Assembly: GCA_963783145.1 (NCBI GenBank)
Contig: CAWAMM010000005.1
Location: forward strand, 204,225 to 268,224
Direction: 5' to 3'
DNA from: DATGKG01 sp963783145
GTDB taxonomy: Bacteria; Desulfobacterota; Binatia; Binatales; Binataceae
Length of the DNA: 64,000 bases
In this document: positions 18,936-25,741 of the stretch, one piece after another
How the letters are laid out: every line of letters begins with the position of its first letter
Position numbering within the stretch: position 1 is the stretch's first letter
The notes under the pieces: generated by a model
Database searches by the model: none
Seen by the model: only the letters and a program-made list of their open reading frames with translations
What the model was told of the DNA's origin: nothing
Program-made: the position numbers and the translations under genes

Positions 18936-19712
18936 CTAAAGGAGAATCGCCGTCAGAAAGTAGTCCCAGGCCAAAATCAGTACGCTCGAGAGCACCACCG
19001 CTTCGGTGGTGGCACGGCTGACTCCGGTCGCCATCCGCCTCGCATTGTATCCCTTGAAACAGCAGACCCAGATTACAACCACACCGAAAACCAGCGACTT
19101 GTAGATCCCGGTAATGATGTCGTGCTGGGTCATGTAGCTCGCGATTCCATTCATATAGCTGCTGCCTGAAGCCCCCATCAGCACCACGCCAATCATGTAC
19201 CCGCCCCAGATTCCGACCACGTCGAATACCGCAGTCAGCAGCGGGAAGCTGATGATGCCGGCCAGTAGCCGCGGCGATACCAGGTACTGAACCGGATTGA
19301 TCGCCATCACCGTCAGCGCATCGATCTGCTCGGTGGATTGCATCGAGCCGAGCTCGGCGGCCATCGCGGAACCCGCGCGGGCCGCGATCATCAATGCGGC
19401 CAAAACCGGACCCAGTTCCCGGACCAGGGTCAGTGCGACCAGCGTTCCGAGCGCACCCTCAGAGCCGAATTGGCGCAACTCATTGTAACCCTGCAGTCCG
19501 AGCACCATCCCCGTGAATGCAGATACCAGCACGATCAGGAAAAAGGACTCCGCGCCGATAGTGCGTATCTGACGAATCAGGAGCCGCGGCTTGTAGGGAG
19601 GCGTGAGCGCATACCACAAGGCATTGCCGAGAAACAGGATGAACTTGCCCAGCCCGTCGATCCCGTCGAGGATGAACTCCCCGAAGTCTGCGATCAGGTC
19701 AGTTAGAACCAT
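18936..19712 (-). CDS. mlaE: MlaE, ABC transporter permease
   Basis: Inner-membrane permease of the phospholipid transporter, 258 residues with about five or six hydrophobic segments. The family signature is clear: VSAFTGMVLGLQGYNELRQFG, LVRELGPVLAALMIAARAGSA and MAAELGSMQSTEQIDAL. It is the first gene of the mlaE-F-D-C-A cluster. The spacing to mlaF is 15 bases. Confidence 0.95.
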   Translation of the reverse strand: MVLTDLIADFGEFILDGIDGLGKFILFLGNALWYALTPPYKPRLLIRQIRTIGAESFFLIVLVSAFTGMVLGLQGYNELRQFGSEGALGTLVALTLVRELGPVLAALMIAARAGSAMAAELGSMQSTEQIDALTVMAINPVQYLVSPRLLAGIISFPLLTAVFDVVGIWGGYMIGVVLMGASGSSYMNGIASYMTQHDIITGIYKSLVFGVVVIWVCCFKGYNARRMATGVSRATTEAVVLSSVLILAWDYFLTAILL

Positions 19713-19752
19713 CTGGTATGGTGGAGGATCCCGGTGCGCAGTTACGAAGACT

Positions 19753-20397
19753 TCAGTTTGACGCGAGGCCCAACCGGGCCAATTGATTCAGCGTGTTGGT
19801 CGGCCCCGCAGAGCGCACAAATTCTATCAGGTCGGCGAGCAAATCCAGATCGAGCGCGGGTCTGGCCTGGCGGATGATTTCGCAGGGCACTTGGGCGCGA
19901 CGGCACTCCTCCTGATGTTTCACCAGGCTCATCCGGCCAAACATGGTTGGGATCACGCCGGCGGGCGATCGCGCGAGGATGTTGGTCCCGGTGAAATCCC
20001 GCGACGGAACCAGCACCACGCCGCGACCAAGCGCCAGCGCGCCGAAAACCTCGTCGATATCATGTGCAGTCACCAGCGGAATATCCGACAGAACTGTGCA
20101 TACTTCAGTCGCACCCGCCGCCATCAGGACCTCGGTCGCGAGCCCGATCGCCGCATTCAACCCGCGCGGATATTCCTCATCAATGGTCAGAGCTCCCGCT
20201 TCGCGCGCGAACCCCAGCAATCCGGGATCAGAGGTAATCACCGCGACGCGCTCCGCTCGCTGGGAACCCATCGACGCGGCGAGCACGTCGCGGAACATCG
20301 CCTCGGCCAACATCCGGCGCTCGGCCTCCGGTAGCGCCGACGCGAGCCGGGTCTTGGCGAAGGCCAGATGCTTCGCGGCTATCAATATGAAACGCAC
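19753..20397 (-). CDS. cofC: 2-phospho-L-lactate / PEP guanylyltransferase CofC
   Basis: Nucleotidyltransferase of coenzyme F420 biosynthesis that activates 2-phospholactate or phosphoenolpyruvate with GTP. The fold signature is present: ILIAAKHLAFAKTRLASALP at the start, VITSDPGLLGFAREAGA, LSDIPLVTAHDIDEV (metal-binding D-x-P), and the family-typical TNILARSPAGVIPTMFGRMS and DLDLLADL. GTG 20397 is chosen because homologues begin just before this segment, although the frame is open to 20484 and no clear ribosome site is seen. It lies 40 bases after the mlaE start region on the same strand, without an obvious functional link. Confidence 0.82.
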   Translation of the reverse strand: MRFILIAAKHLAFAKTRLASALPEAERRMLAEAMFRDVLAASMGSQRAERVAVITSDPGLLGFAREAGALTIDEEYPRGLNAAIGLATEVLMAAGATEVCTVLSDIPLVTAHDIDEVFGALALGRGVVLVPSRDFTGTNILARSPAGVIPTMFGRMSLVKHQEECRRAQVPCEIIRQARPALDLDLLADLIEFVRSAGPTNTLNQLARLGLASN

Positions 20398-20556
20398 CGG
20401 GTCTTTATACCGCACGCTGCGGAAGTCGCCAACGGGAAGATAAATGGAACCCGAAAGGCAGTTTGCCGCGATGCTGGCCCTCATCCAAATCTGTGCTTAA
20501 ATTGCAACGGGCTCAACGGCGCTTAAACTGAATCGTCCAACCCTGAGAGGTGCTGC

Positions 20557-21441
20557 ATGAACCGAACCACATGGCCAATCGCGACCGTCCTCCTGAGCAT
20601 GGCCACCATCGCACTGGCGCTTTCCGGGTGTCATAAGCAGAGCGCGAGCGACTTCATCACCGCCGGCGACAGCGCAGTTGAGGGGCAAAAGCTCGACGAG
20701 GCGGAAGGCGACTACAAGCAGGCCGTCGATCTGGCACCCAATGACGCGGGGACGCATGCCGCGTTAGCCAATTTGTATCTGCTGGAGCATAAGGACACCG
20801 CGGCGCAGGCGGAGTTCATGCGCGTACTCGAGCTCGATCCGAAAAACGCCGCCGCGCATGTGGCGCTCGGCAACCTCTACAACCAGCAGGCGCAATACCC
20901 GATGGCGGAGGCGCAATATCGCGCCGCAATCGCCATCGATTCCAGCAAGTCCAATTATCATACCGATCTGGCCGCGGTCCTCGCCAAGCAAGGTCGCAGC
21001 GCCGAAGCGCAAACCGAACTGCGCACCGCGATTGGCTTCGATCCGAAAAATGCGCAGGCGCATTATCAACTCGCCAATCTGCTCGCGACGACACCAGGTC
21101 ATGAGGCCGAGGCCAAGGCTGAATACGATCAGGCGCATCAACTCGATCCCAAGCTGATTCCGCCGCCCGAGCCCACCGCACTTCCCACCATATCTGCTAC
21201 CCAGGCTCCGGCTGGTGCGGCCGCCAGCGCGTCGAACATCAAGGCGATTAATCCGCCGCGCCTTTTCCTATTGACCCACGATTCCCCGGTGTATGCGAAT
21301 CCGGACTCGACCAGCGGTGAGGTCGGCAAAGTGCGGCACCGAAAATATGTGAAGGTGATCGGCCTCGCGGGCAAGGACTGGCTGCAAATCAAGCTGAAGG
21401 ACGGCACCGTGGGATTCATTCCAACCTCGGCGGCCGAGTAA
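20557..21441 (+). CDS. TPR lipoprotein with C-terminal SH3-like domain
   Basis: 294 residues. The signal ends in the lipobox ALSGC, predicting a lipid-anchored protein. At least three tetratricopeptide repeats are visible (KLDEAEGDYKQAVDLAPND, EFMRVLELDPKNAAAHVAL, AEAQYRAAIAIDSSKSNY and a fourth around residues 155-185), then a Pro/Ala-rich linker, then an SH3-like segment with LTHDSPVYANPDSTSGEVGK and WLQIKLKDGTVGFIP. Such proteins act as periplasmic or outer-membrane scaffolds; the partner is unknown. ATG 20557 has GAGAGG upstream. Confidence 0.88.
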   Translation: MNRTTWPIATVLLSMATIALALSGCHKQSASDFITAGDSAVEGQKLDEAEGDYKQAVDLAPNDAGTHAALANLYLLEHKDTAAQAEFMRVLELDPKNAAAHVALGNLYNQQAQYPMAEAQYRAAIAIDSSKSNYHTDLAAVLAKQGRSAEAQTELRTAIGFDPKNAQAHYQLANLLATTPGHEAEAKAEYDQAHQLDPKLIPPPEPTALPTISATQAPAGAAASASNIKAINPPRLFLLTHDSPVYANPDSTSGEVGKVRHRKYVKVIGLAGKDWLQIKLKDGTVGFIPTSAAE

Positions 21442-21478
21442 CATTTCCCGCCGTTGAATTTTCATCGGAGGCTAAATC

Positions 21479-22177
21479 ATGGCTGAAATCACGACTCAGG
21501 AAGTTAGCTATCCGGGCAAGGCCGGGAATCTGAAAGCCTATATCGCGCATCCCGCCGGGGAAGGCGCGCGCCCGGTGGTGATCGTCGTCCAGGAATGGTG
21601 GGGCTTGAACGAAAACATTAAGAACATCGCACGCCGCTTCGCCACTGAGGGCTACTTCGCGATCGCGCCCGATCTCTATTCCCGTCAAGGCAACCAAGTC
21701 GCCAGCGATCCCAACACCGCGGCGCAACTGATGGGCGGGCTCAAGACCGCCGACGGCATCGAGGACCTGAACAGCACTATCAGTTGGATTCGCGCACAGA
21801 AGGACACCAAATCCTCGAAGATCGGCATCACCGGCTACTGCATGGGTGGAACTTACGCGACGCTGCTGCCATGCGAATCGAAAGAGATTGCCGCGGCGGC
21901 GCCCTTTTATGGCGAGATTCCCTCCGATGACAAGCTCAAGAACCTCAACTGCCCGATGTTTTACGCATACGGCGCCAATGACGGATGGATTCAGCGCCCG
22001 GATGTCGAACGGCTGGCGTCCGACCTGAAAAAGTTCGGCAAAAAGGGCGAAGCCAAGATCTATGAAGGATGCGATCACGGCTTCTTCAACGACACGCGCA
22101 AGGACGTGTATGCGCCTGACGCGGCCCGGGACGCATGGCAGCATACGCTGAGGCTTTTCGCCGAGAATCTGAGGTAA
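21479..22177 (+). CDS. Dienelactone hydrolase-family protein
   Basis: Alpha/beta-hydrolase of 232 residues. The nucleophile elbow is GITGYCMGG (Cys as nucleophile, as in dienelactone hydrolase), the acid is in FYAYGANDGW, and the His in YEGCDHGFFND. It hydrolyses ester or lactone bonds; the natural substrate is unclear. ATG 21479 has GGAGG eight bases upstream. Its C-terminal coding end (HTLRLFAENLR) is repeated as short fragments at 24226-24291 and 24505-24552 in the toxin-antitoxin array downstream. Confidence 0.93.
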   Translation: MAEITTQEVSYPGKAGNLKAYIAHPAGEGARPVVIVVQEWWGLNENIKNIARRFATEGYFAIAPDLYSRQGNQVASDPNTAAQLMGGLKTADGIEDLNSTISWIRAQKDTKSSKIGITGYCMGGTYATLLPCESKEIAAAAPFYGEIPSDDKLKNLNCPMFYAYGANDGWIQRPDVERLASDLKKFGKKGEAKIYEGCDHGFFNDTRKDVYAPDAARDAWQHTLRLFAENLR

Positions 22178-22195
22178 TCGCATCGGGTCCTGGAG

Positions 22196-22296
22196 CTTGA
22201 GGATTTTCGGTCCTGGAATTCGCGGAAAGGTGCTCGCGTTCAAAGTCGTTATTCGATAACCGTGAGTGAGCAGGTCGCGCTGATGCGGTTTTTCAT
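22196..22296 (-). pseudogene. TA-cassette deletion scar 1 (PIN toxin C-terminus fused to antitoxin start)
   Basis: Reading on the minus strand from ATG 22296, the antitoxin start MKN is followed after about six codons by a frame encoding QRDLLTHGYRITTLNASTF and PRIPGPKIL. This aligns with the end of the intact PIN toxin (GERDLLIGATAISRNHAVAT and onward). The antitoxin body and most of the toxin are missing. The operator palindrome at 22300-22314 is retained. Confidence 0.7.
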
Positions 22297-22299
22297 AAA

Positions 22300-22314
22300 A
22301 TCGGATCATCTGAT
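22300..22314 (-). promoter_or_regulatory. TA operator palindrome, copy 1
   Basis: ATCGGATCATCTGAT, an imperfect copy of the ATCAGATTATCTGAT palindrome found at four other places before antitoxin starts. Confidence 0.65.
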
Positions 22315-22356
22315 GTCGCGGAGGCAGATCGGGTACTAGGTCGCCCGGGATCGAAT

Positions 22357-22626
22357 ATGGCAACGTACAAGAAAGCAAGGCGGGAAGTGTCCGCCCCAGC
22401 GAAGCCAGACGGTGAGTGCCTCATCCCTCCTGAGCTTCCCAAGGCGGAGCTGCACAAGCTGCTGTTCCGCCAGTCCGATCGCGAAGCTCAAGAGATCAAG
22501 GATTACGTAGACTGGCAGAGTCACGGGAAAGAAAAGGCGCTTCATGCGAAGAAGGTCGCAAGCGAGCGTGTCTTCGGGCTTAAGTTCGACGTTGGGAGGT
22601 TCACGGTCGCTCGTGCAACTCTCTGA
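22357..22626 (+). CDS. Hypothetical protein
   Basis: 89-residue basic protein starting MATYKKARREVSAPAKPDGE, with a charged middle (QSDREAQEIKDYVDWQSHGK) and FGLKFDVGRFTVARATL at the end. I do not recognise the family. It precedes the HAD gene by 20 bases on the same strand and may be co-transcribed. No strong ribosome site is visible, so the start is uncertain. Confidence 0.5.
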   Translation: MATYKKARREVSAPAKPDGECLIPPELPKAELHKLLFRQSDREAQEIKDYVDWQSHGKEKALHAKKVASERVFGLKFDVGRFTVARATL

Positions 22627-22646
22627 CTTTTAGAGCGGAGTCCGGA

Positions 22647-23357
22647 ATGTTGCGAATGCATCTGGTCGTGTTCGACGTTGACGGAACATTGACGGACACC
22701 AACGCGCTTGACGCCGAATGCTTCTGGCAGGCTGCGCGGGAAATTCTCCAGCTACCAAGCGGGCATTCCCAGTGGCTTGAAAAGGTGGAGCATTACACCG
22801 ATCTCGGAATCGCGGCACAGCATTGTAAGGCAGCATTCGGGCGGGACATCACCGAATCTGAGGTTGATTTGTTAAAGGTGCGGCGTGTCGAACTTCTCGA
22901 GGCCGCCGTGTTGGCGAACTCTGAATGCATCCGCGCAATTCACGGCGCTGCCGACGCGCTGGCCGCGGTCCAGTCGCTGCCAAATTGTGCGGCCGCAATT
23001 GCGACTGGATGCTTCCGCGCGTCTGCCGAGTTCAAGCTTCGCAAGGCAGGTCTCTTCGATGCGTCCGTTCCTATAGCCGGTTGCGATCGTGCGCTCTCTC
23101 GCGAGGAAATCATGACCGGCGCGGCTGGTAAGGCAGCCTCAAAACATGGGCGTGAATTTTCCAGTGTCACGTATGTAGGGGACGGTGTCTGGGACGTCGA
23201 AGCAGCGAAGCATCTTGGCTGGGGCTTCATAGGAATTGGAAGCGGCGATGGCGCCGAACGCTTGCGGCGCGCGGGCGCGACAATGGTGCTGAACAGTTTT
23301 CAAGCGCCCACACCACTTCTTGATGCTCTCTCCAAGGCCACGCTTCTCGGTAAATGA
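22647..23357 (+). CDS. HAD-superfamily hydrolase
   Basis: 236-residue phosphatase-type HAD protein. Motif I is VVFDVDGTLTDTNALD, motif II AIATGCFRAS, motif III around the Lys/Arg of FKLRKAGLF, and motif IV VTYVGDGVWDVEAAKHLG. Subclass I helical cap between residues 20 and 90. The substrate is unknown; phosphoglycolate- or beta-phosphoglucomutase-like activities are possible. ATG 22647 has CGGAG about seven bases upstream, with a second candidate at 22656. It lies between TA scar 1 and cassette A. Confidence 0.85.
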   Translation: MLRMHLVVFDVDGTLTDTNALDAECFWQAAREILQLPSGHSQWLEKVEHYTDLGIAAQHCKAAFGRDITESEVDLLKVRRVELLEAAVLANSECIRAIHGAADALAAVQSLPNCAAAIATGCFRASAEFKLRKAGLFDASVPIAGCDRALSREEIMTGAAGKAASKHGREFSSVTYVGDGVWDVEAAKHLGWGFIGIGSGDGAERLRRAGATMVLNSFQAPTPLLDALSKATLLGK

Positions 23358-23639
23358 CGAGCGCTGGCAGTTGAACTAAACTCCACTAGAAGAAATCAGC
23401 GAGTGTCGCAAAGTCCGGCTAGAATCACCCTCTCAAATCTTGCGCGGCAAGCGCGCCCCTTCGTTGGCCACAATCGTGAAGTGGCGAGGTCACTCGATGT
23501 TTCGGTCGCAGGATTCTTCAATCGGGTCGAAGCCCCGGGCCGACCGCGGAACGCTGTGGCACGTTAAGCTATTGTCCCGAACGGGTTTGTGTTCCCGCAC
23601 GAATTCCGATCGCCCGCCGCCACACGATCCTTTTGGCAA

Positions 23640-23850
23640 ACCTCGGGAATCGATCTTGTCTTCCGCGAACGCGCGCCTAAGAACGCACTACGCCGGTGAG
23701 GTGCTGGGCAAAACTCCATGGAGCATTTCGGAAGCTGAAACAGCCGAGAGAAACCAGCGTCTCCTCCGGAAGACTTGCCAAAAAACCTTCCAGGTCGAAG
23801 GTCCTGCGTTCTGCTGCTACCAGCAGGCTGGTATCGATCACTGTTCCCAC
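23640..23850 (-). pseudogene. PIN-domain (VapC-like) toxin, frameshifted (cassette A)
   Basis: From GTG 23850 the frame encodes VGTVIDTSLLVAAERRTFD and EGFLASLPEE, matching the intact toxin at 24558-24959. An extra base at about 23760 (the plus strand reads CAGCGTCTCC where the intact copy reads CAGCGCTCC) then shifts the frame. Beyond this the matching PIN sequence continues in another frame to about 23650, and the C-terminal half is unrecognisable. The GTG overlaps the antitoxin stop by 13 bases as in the intact pair. Confidence 0.78.
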
Positions 23851-24158
23851 GGCGAGGGAGCAACCGTCGGTTGATTACGGGTGATTTCCTCCAGGATATC
23901 GAAGTAGCCTTTGTCGGGATGAGGCCCCGATTTCAAAAATTCGACCAATTCCCGGGTCGAAATCCCCTCCTCTTCTGCCGGACGGATCTCGCATACGGGG
24001 CGACCGCTCCGCTCCACCACGAAGCTCTCACCTTGGTAGGCGACGCGGTTGAGAATTTCAGAAAACTTACGAGCCGCTTCGGTCGCCGTAACGCGGATTT
24101 TCGCCGAACCGGGACCTTTCGCTCTCACGGAGGTTTTCGCCCTGGCGCGGGTTTTCAT
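23838..24158 (-). CDS. Phd/YefM-type antitoxin, cassette A
   Basis: 106 residues. A basic N-terminal tail has three hexapeptide units (RARAKT, SVRAKG, PGSAKI), followed by the Phd/YefM DNA-binding fold with VTATEAARKFSEILNRVAY, GESFVVERSGRPVCEI, and an acidic C-terminal toxin-neutralising segment. Its cognate toxin gene downstream carries a frameshift, so this antitoxin may persist to silence the related intact cassette. The operator palindrome (24163-24177) ends five bases before the ATG. Confidence 0.85.
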   Translation of the reverse strand: MKTRARAKTSVRAKGPGSAKIRVTATEAARKFSEILNRVAYQGESFVVERSGRPVCEIRPAEEEGISTRELVEFLKSGPHPDKGYFDILEEITRNQPTVAPSPWEQ

Positions 24159-24162
24159 AAGA

Positions 24163-24177
24163 ATCAGACTATCTGAT
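24163..24177 (-). promoter_or_regulatory. TA operator palindrome, copy 2 (cassette A)
   Basis: ATCAGACTATCTGAT, an imperfect palindrome directly upstream of the cassette A antitoxin start. Confidence 0.75.
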
Positions 24178-24180
24178 TTG

Positions 24181-24219
24181 GCGATTTAGAGACATCGGCG
24201 AGGACTGCAAGGTCCAATT
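24181..24219. repeat. 39-bp inter-cassette spacer repeat, copy 1
   Basis: Begins GCGATTTAGAGACATC and ends AAGGTCCAATT. It matches 25322-25360 at 33 of 39 positions. Both copies lie just outside an antitoxin operator. Confidence 0.8.
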
Positions 24220-24225
24220 CCGAAA

Positions 24226-24291
24226 GACGCGCGGAGGCGCACCCTGAAGTTATTCGCCGAAAATCTGAAGGCTGAGGAGGGCCGGCTTTAG
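24226..24291 (+). pseudogene. Dienelactone hydrolase 3'-end fragment 1
   Basis: Encodes DARRRTLKLFAENLKAEEG ending in a stop at 24291, matching the end of the gene at 21479-22177 (DAWQHTLRLFAENLR). Only the last ~20 codons are present, and a convergent PIN-toxin remnant follows immediately. Confidence 0.7.
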
Positions 24292-24300
24292 AGCATCAGG

Positions 24301-24472
24301 CTTTGAGCCCAGGGATTCGCGGAAAACTCCGTGAGTCGAGCGTGACGACCCGATAGTCGCGGGCGAGCGCAGTCGCGCCTATCATCAGATCGCGCTCGGC
24401 GATTTCCGACCCGATTCAGAATTTCCGAGAAATTTGCGTGCTGCCTTCGGTCACCGTGATACGGGTTTTCGT
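24301..24472 (-). pseudogene. TA-cassette deletion scar 2
   Basis: On the minus strand an antitoxin start mutated to ACG (24472) is followed by KTRITVTEG and RKF, then by EIAERDLMIGATALARDYRV and SFPRIPGL. This joins an antitoxin N-terminus to a PIN-toxin C-terminus with the middle deleted. The operator palindrome at 24476-24490 is perfect. Confidence 0.78.
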
Positions 24473-24475
24473 AAA

Positions 24476-24490
24476 ATCAGATTATCTGAT
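24476..24490 (-). promoter_or_regulatory. TA operator palindrome, copy 3 (scar 2)
   Basis: ATCAGATTATCTGAT, a perfect 7-bp inverted repeat with one central base, in front of the deleted cassette. Confidence 0.75.
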
Positions 24491-24504
24491 CAGTCAGAGG
24501 AAGA

Positions 24505-24552
24505 CGCTCCGCAGCCCGTCTGAAATCGTTCGCGGAAAACCTGAAAGGGTGA
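24505..24552 (+). pseudogene. Dienelactone hydrolase 3'-end fragment 2
   Basis: Encodes RSAARLKSFAENLKG with a stop at 24552, again resembling the end of the dienelactone hydrolase. It abuts the stop codon of the convergent intact PIN toxin (24558). Confidence 0.65.
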
Positions 24553-24557
24553 TTTTC

Positions 24558-24959
24558 CTACAGGTTCCGCACTATTAAATTCGGGATTTTAGGGAAGCTC
24601 CGCAGGTCCCGGGTTGCGACGGCATGATTGCGCGAGATCGCGGTCGCTCCGATCAACAGGTCGCGTTCACCAATCATAGTTCCGCGCCGCACCAATTCGG
24701 TCCAGATCTCCGCGTGAGCCCGCGCTGCGGAAACATCGAAGGGCAACACCCGGAAACGCTGGATCTTGTCTTCCGCGAAAGCGCGCCTGAGAACGCGCTG
24801 GGCCGGTGAGGTGCTGCGCAAAACTCCATGGAGCATTTCGGAAACTGAAACCGCCGAGAGAAACCAGCGCTCCTCCGGAAGGCTTGCCAAAAAACCTTCC
24901 AGGTCGAAGGTTCCGCGTTCTGCTGCTACCAGCAGGCTGGTATCGATCAGCGTTCCCAC
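24558..24959 (-). CDS. PIN-domain (VapC-like) toxin, intact
   Basis: 133-residue PIN-domain ribonuclease, which as VapC cleaves tRNA or rRNA. The acidic residues are visible: Asp in GTLIDTSLLVAAERG, Glu in VSVSEMLHGV, Asp in GERDLLIGA and Asp in VATRDLRSF. The N-terminal GTG overlaps the antitoxin stop by 13 bases, giving translational coupling. It is the only complete toxin in the five-member cassette array. Codon 1 is GTG (24957-24959). Confidence 0.9.
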   Translation of the reverse strand: MGTLIDTSLLVAAERGTFDLEGFLASLPEERWFLSAVSVSEMLHGVLRSTSPAQRVLRRAFAEDKIQRFRVLPFDVSAARAHAEIWTELVRRGTMIGERDLLIGATAISRNHAVATRDLRSFPKIPNLIVRNL

Positions 24960-25300
24960 GGCGAGGGTGCAACCGTCGGTTGATTACGGGTAATTTCCTC
25001 AAGGATGTCGAAGTAACCTTTGTCCGGATGCGGCCCTGATTTCAGAATTTCGACCAATTCCTGGGTCGAAATCCCCTCTTCTTCCGCCGGTCGGATCTCG
25101 CATACCGGGCGACCGCTCCGCTCCACGACGAAGCTCTCGCCTTTGTAGGCGACGCGGTTGAGAATCTCCGAGAATTTCCGGGCAGCTTCCGTCGCCGTAA
25201 CGCGGATTCTCGTCGGAGAGGTTTTCGCCGTGGCGAGGGCTTTTGGTCGAATGGGGGTCTTCGCTGTTACAGGGCTTTTCGCTTTAGCGCGCGTTTTCAT
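24947..25300 (-). CDS. Phd/YefM-type antitoxin of the intact PIN toxin
   Basis: 117 residues. The N-terminal tail has at least four hexapeptide-like units (RAKAKS, PVTAKT, PIRPKA, LATAKT) before the Phd/YefM core VTATEAARKFSEILNRVAY and SFVVERSGRPVCEIRPAEE. The C-terminus is acidic and probably wraps the toxin. Its tail is longer than in cassette A, so the hexad number varies between copies. The operator palindrome (25304-25318) ends three bases before the ATG, which leaves no room for a ribosome site. Confidence 0.9.
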   Translation of the reverse strand: MKTRAKAKSPVTAKTPIRPKALATAKTSPTRIRVTATEAARKFSEILNRVAYKGESFVVERSGRPVCEIRPAEEEGISTQELVEILKSGPHPDKGYFDILEEITRNQPTVAPSPWER

Positions 25301-25303
25301 AAA

Positions 25304-25318
25304 GTCAGATTATCTGAT
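25304..25318 (-). promoter_or_regulatory. TA operator palindrome, copy 4 (intact pair)
   Basis: GTCAGATTATCTGAT; one mismatch from a perfect palindrome. It lies three bases upstream of the antitoxin ATG. Confidence 0.78.
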
Positions 25319-25321
25319 TGT

Positions 25322-25360
25322 GCGATTCGGAGATATCAGTGAGGACTCCAAGGTCCAATT
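25322..25360. repeat. 39-bp inter-cassette spacer repeat, copy 2
   Basis: Begins GCGATTCGGAGATATC and ends AAGGTCCAATT; 33 of 39 bases match copy 1 at 24181-24219. Confidence 0.8.
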
Positions 25361-25373
25361 GAGGACCCCTGGA

Positions 25374-25709
25374 TTACCATAGTGACGACGCGACCGGTTG
25401 TCGGTTCCTGATGATTTCCTCAACGTCCGTGAAATATTGATCGTCCGGGCGAGGCACAGTCTTGATCAAATTGAGAAAGTCCGCGCCGGTAAATCTTTTG
25501 TCCTTGGCAACCGGGGTAATCTCACACACGGGACGCCCGCTCCGCTCCACGACGAAGCTCTCGCCTTTATATGCGACGCGATTCAGAATCTCGGAGAACT
25601 TGCGCGCCGCCTCCGTCGCCGTAATAAGGTTTTTTGCTGTACCGGGGGCTTTCGCGGTACCGCGGGATTTCGCCCTAACGGGGGTTTTCGTCCTGGCGCG
25701 GGTTTTCAT
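25374..25709 (-). CDS. Orphan Phd/YefM-type antitoxin
   Basis: 111 residues with four N-terminal hexads (RARTKT, PVRAKS, RGTAKA, PGTAKN), then LITATEAARKFSEILNRVAY and SFVVERSGRPVCEITPV. The C-terminal third (FTGADFLNLIKTVPRPDDQY) differs from the other two copies. No PIN gene follows; after the stop only a few bases resembling the toxin start (ATGGTAATC) remain. It lies 32 bases downstream of the exonuclease gene on the same strand, with its own operator in that gap. Confidence 0.85.
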   Translation of the reverse strand: MKTRARTKTPVRAKSRGTAKAPGTAKNLITATEAARKFSEILNRVAYKGESFVVERSGRPVCEITPVAKDKRFTGADFLNLIKTVPRPDDQYFTDVEEIIRNRQPVASSLW

Positions 25710-25711
25710 AA

Positions 25712-25728
25712 AATCAGATTATCTGATT
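25712..25728 (-). promoter_or_regulatory. TA operator palindrome, copy 5 (orphan antitoxin)
   Basis: AATCAGATTATCTGATT, a perfect 17-base palindrome ending three bases before the antitoxin ATG. On the minus strand it contains GATAAT, a plausible -10 element. Confidence 0.8.
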
Positions 25729-25741
25729 CGATGAGTTAAGC

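Noticed and set aside
21416..22378. Long minus-strand ORF opposite the dienelactone hydrolase
   Set aside because: It is a frame shadow of the hydrolase over most of its length. Only its first part reflects the real PIN-toxin remnant at 22196-22296.
22196..25728. CRISPR array
   Set aside because: The five palindromes are unevenly spaced by hundreds of bases with coding sequence between them, and no cas genes are present.
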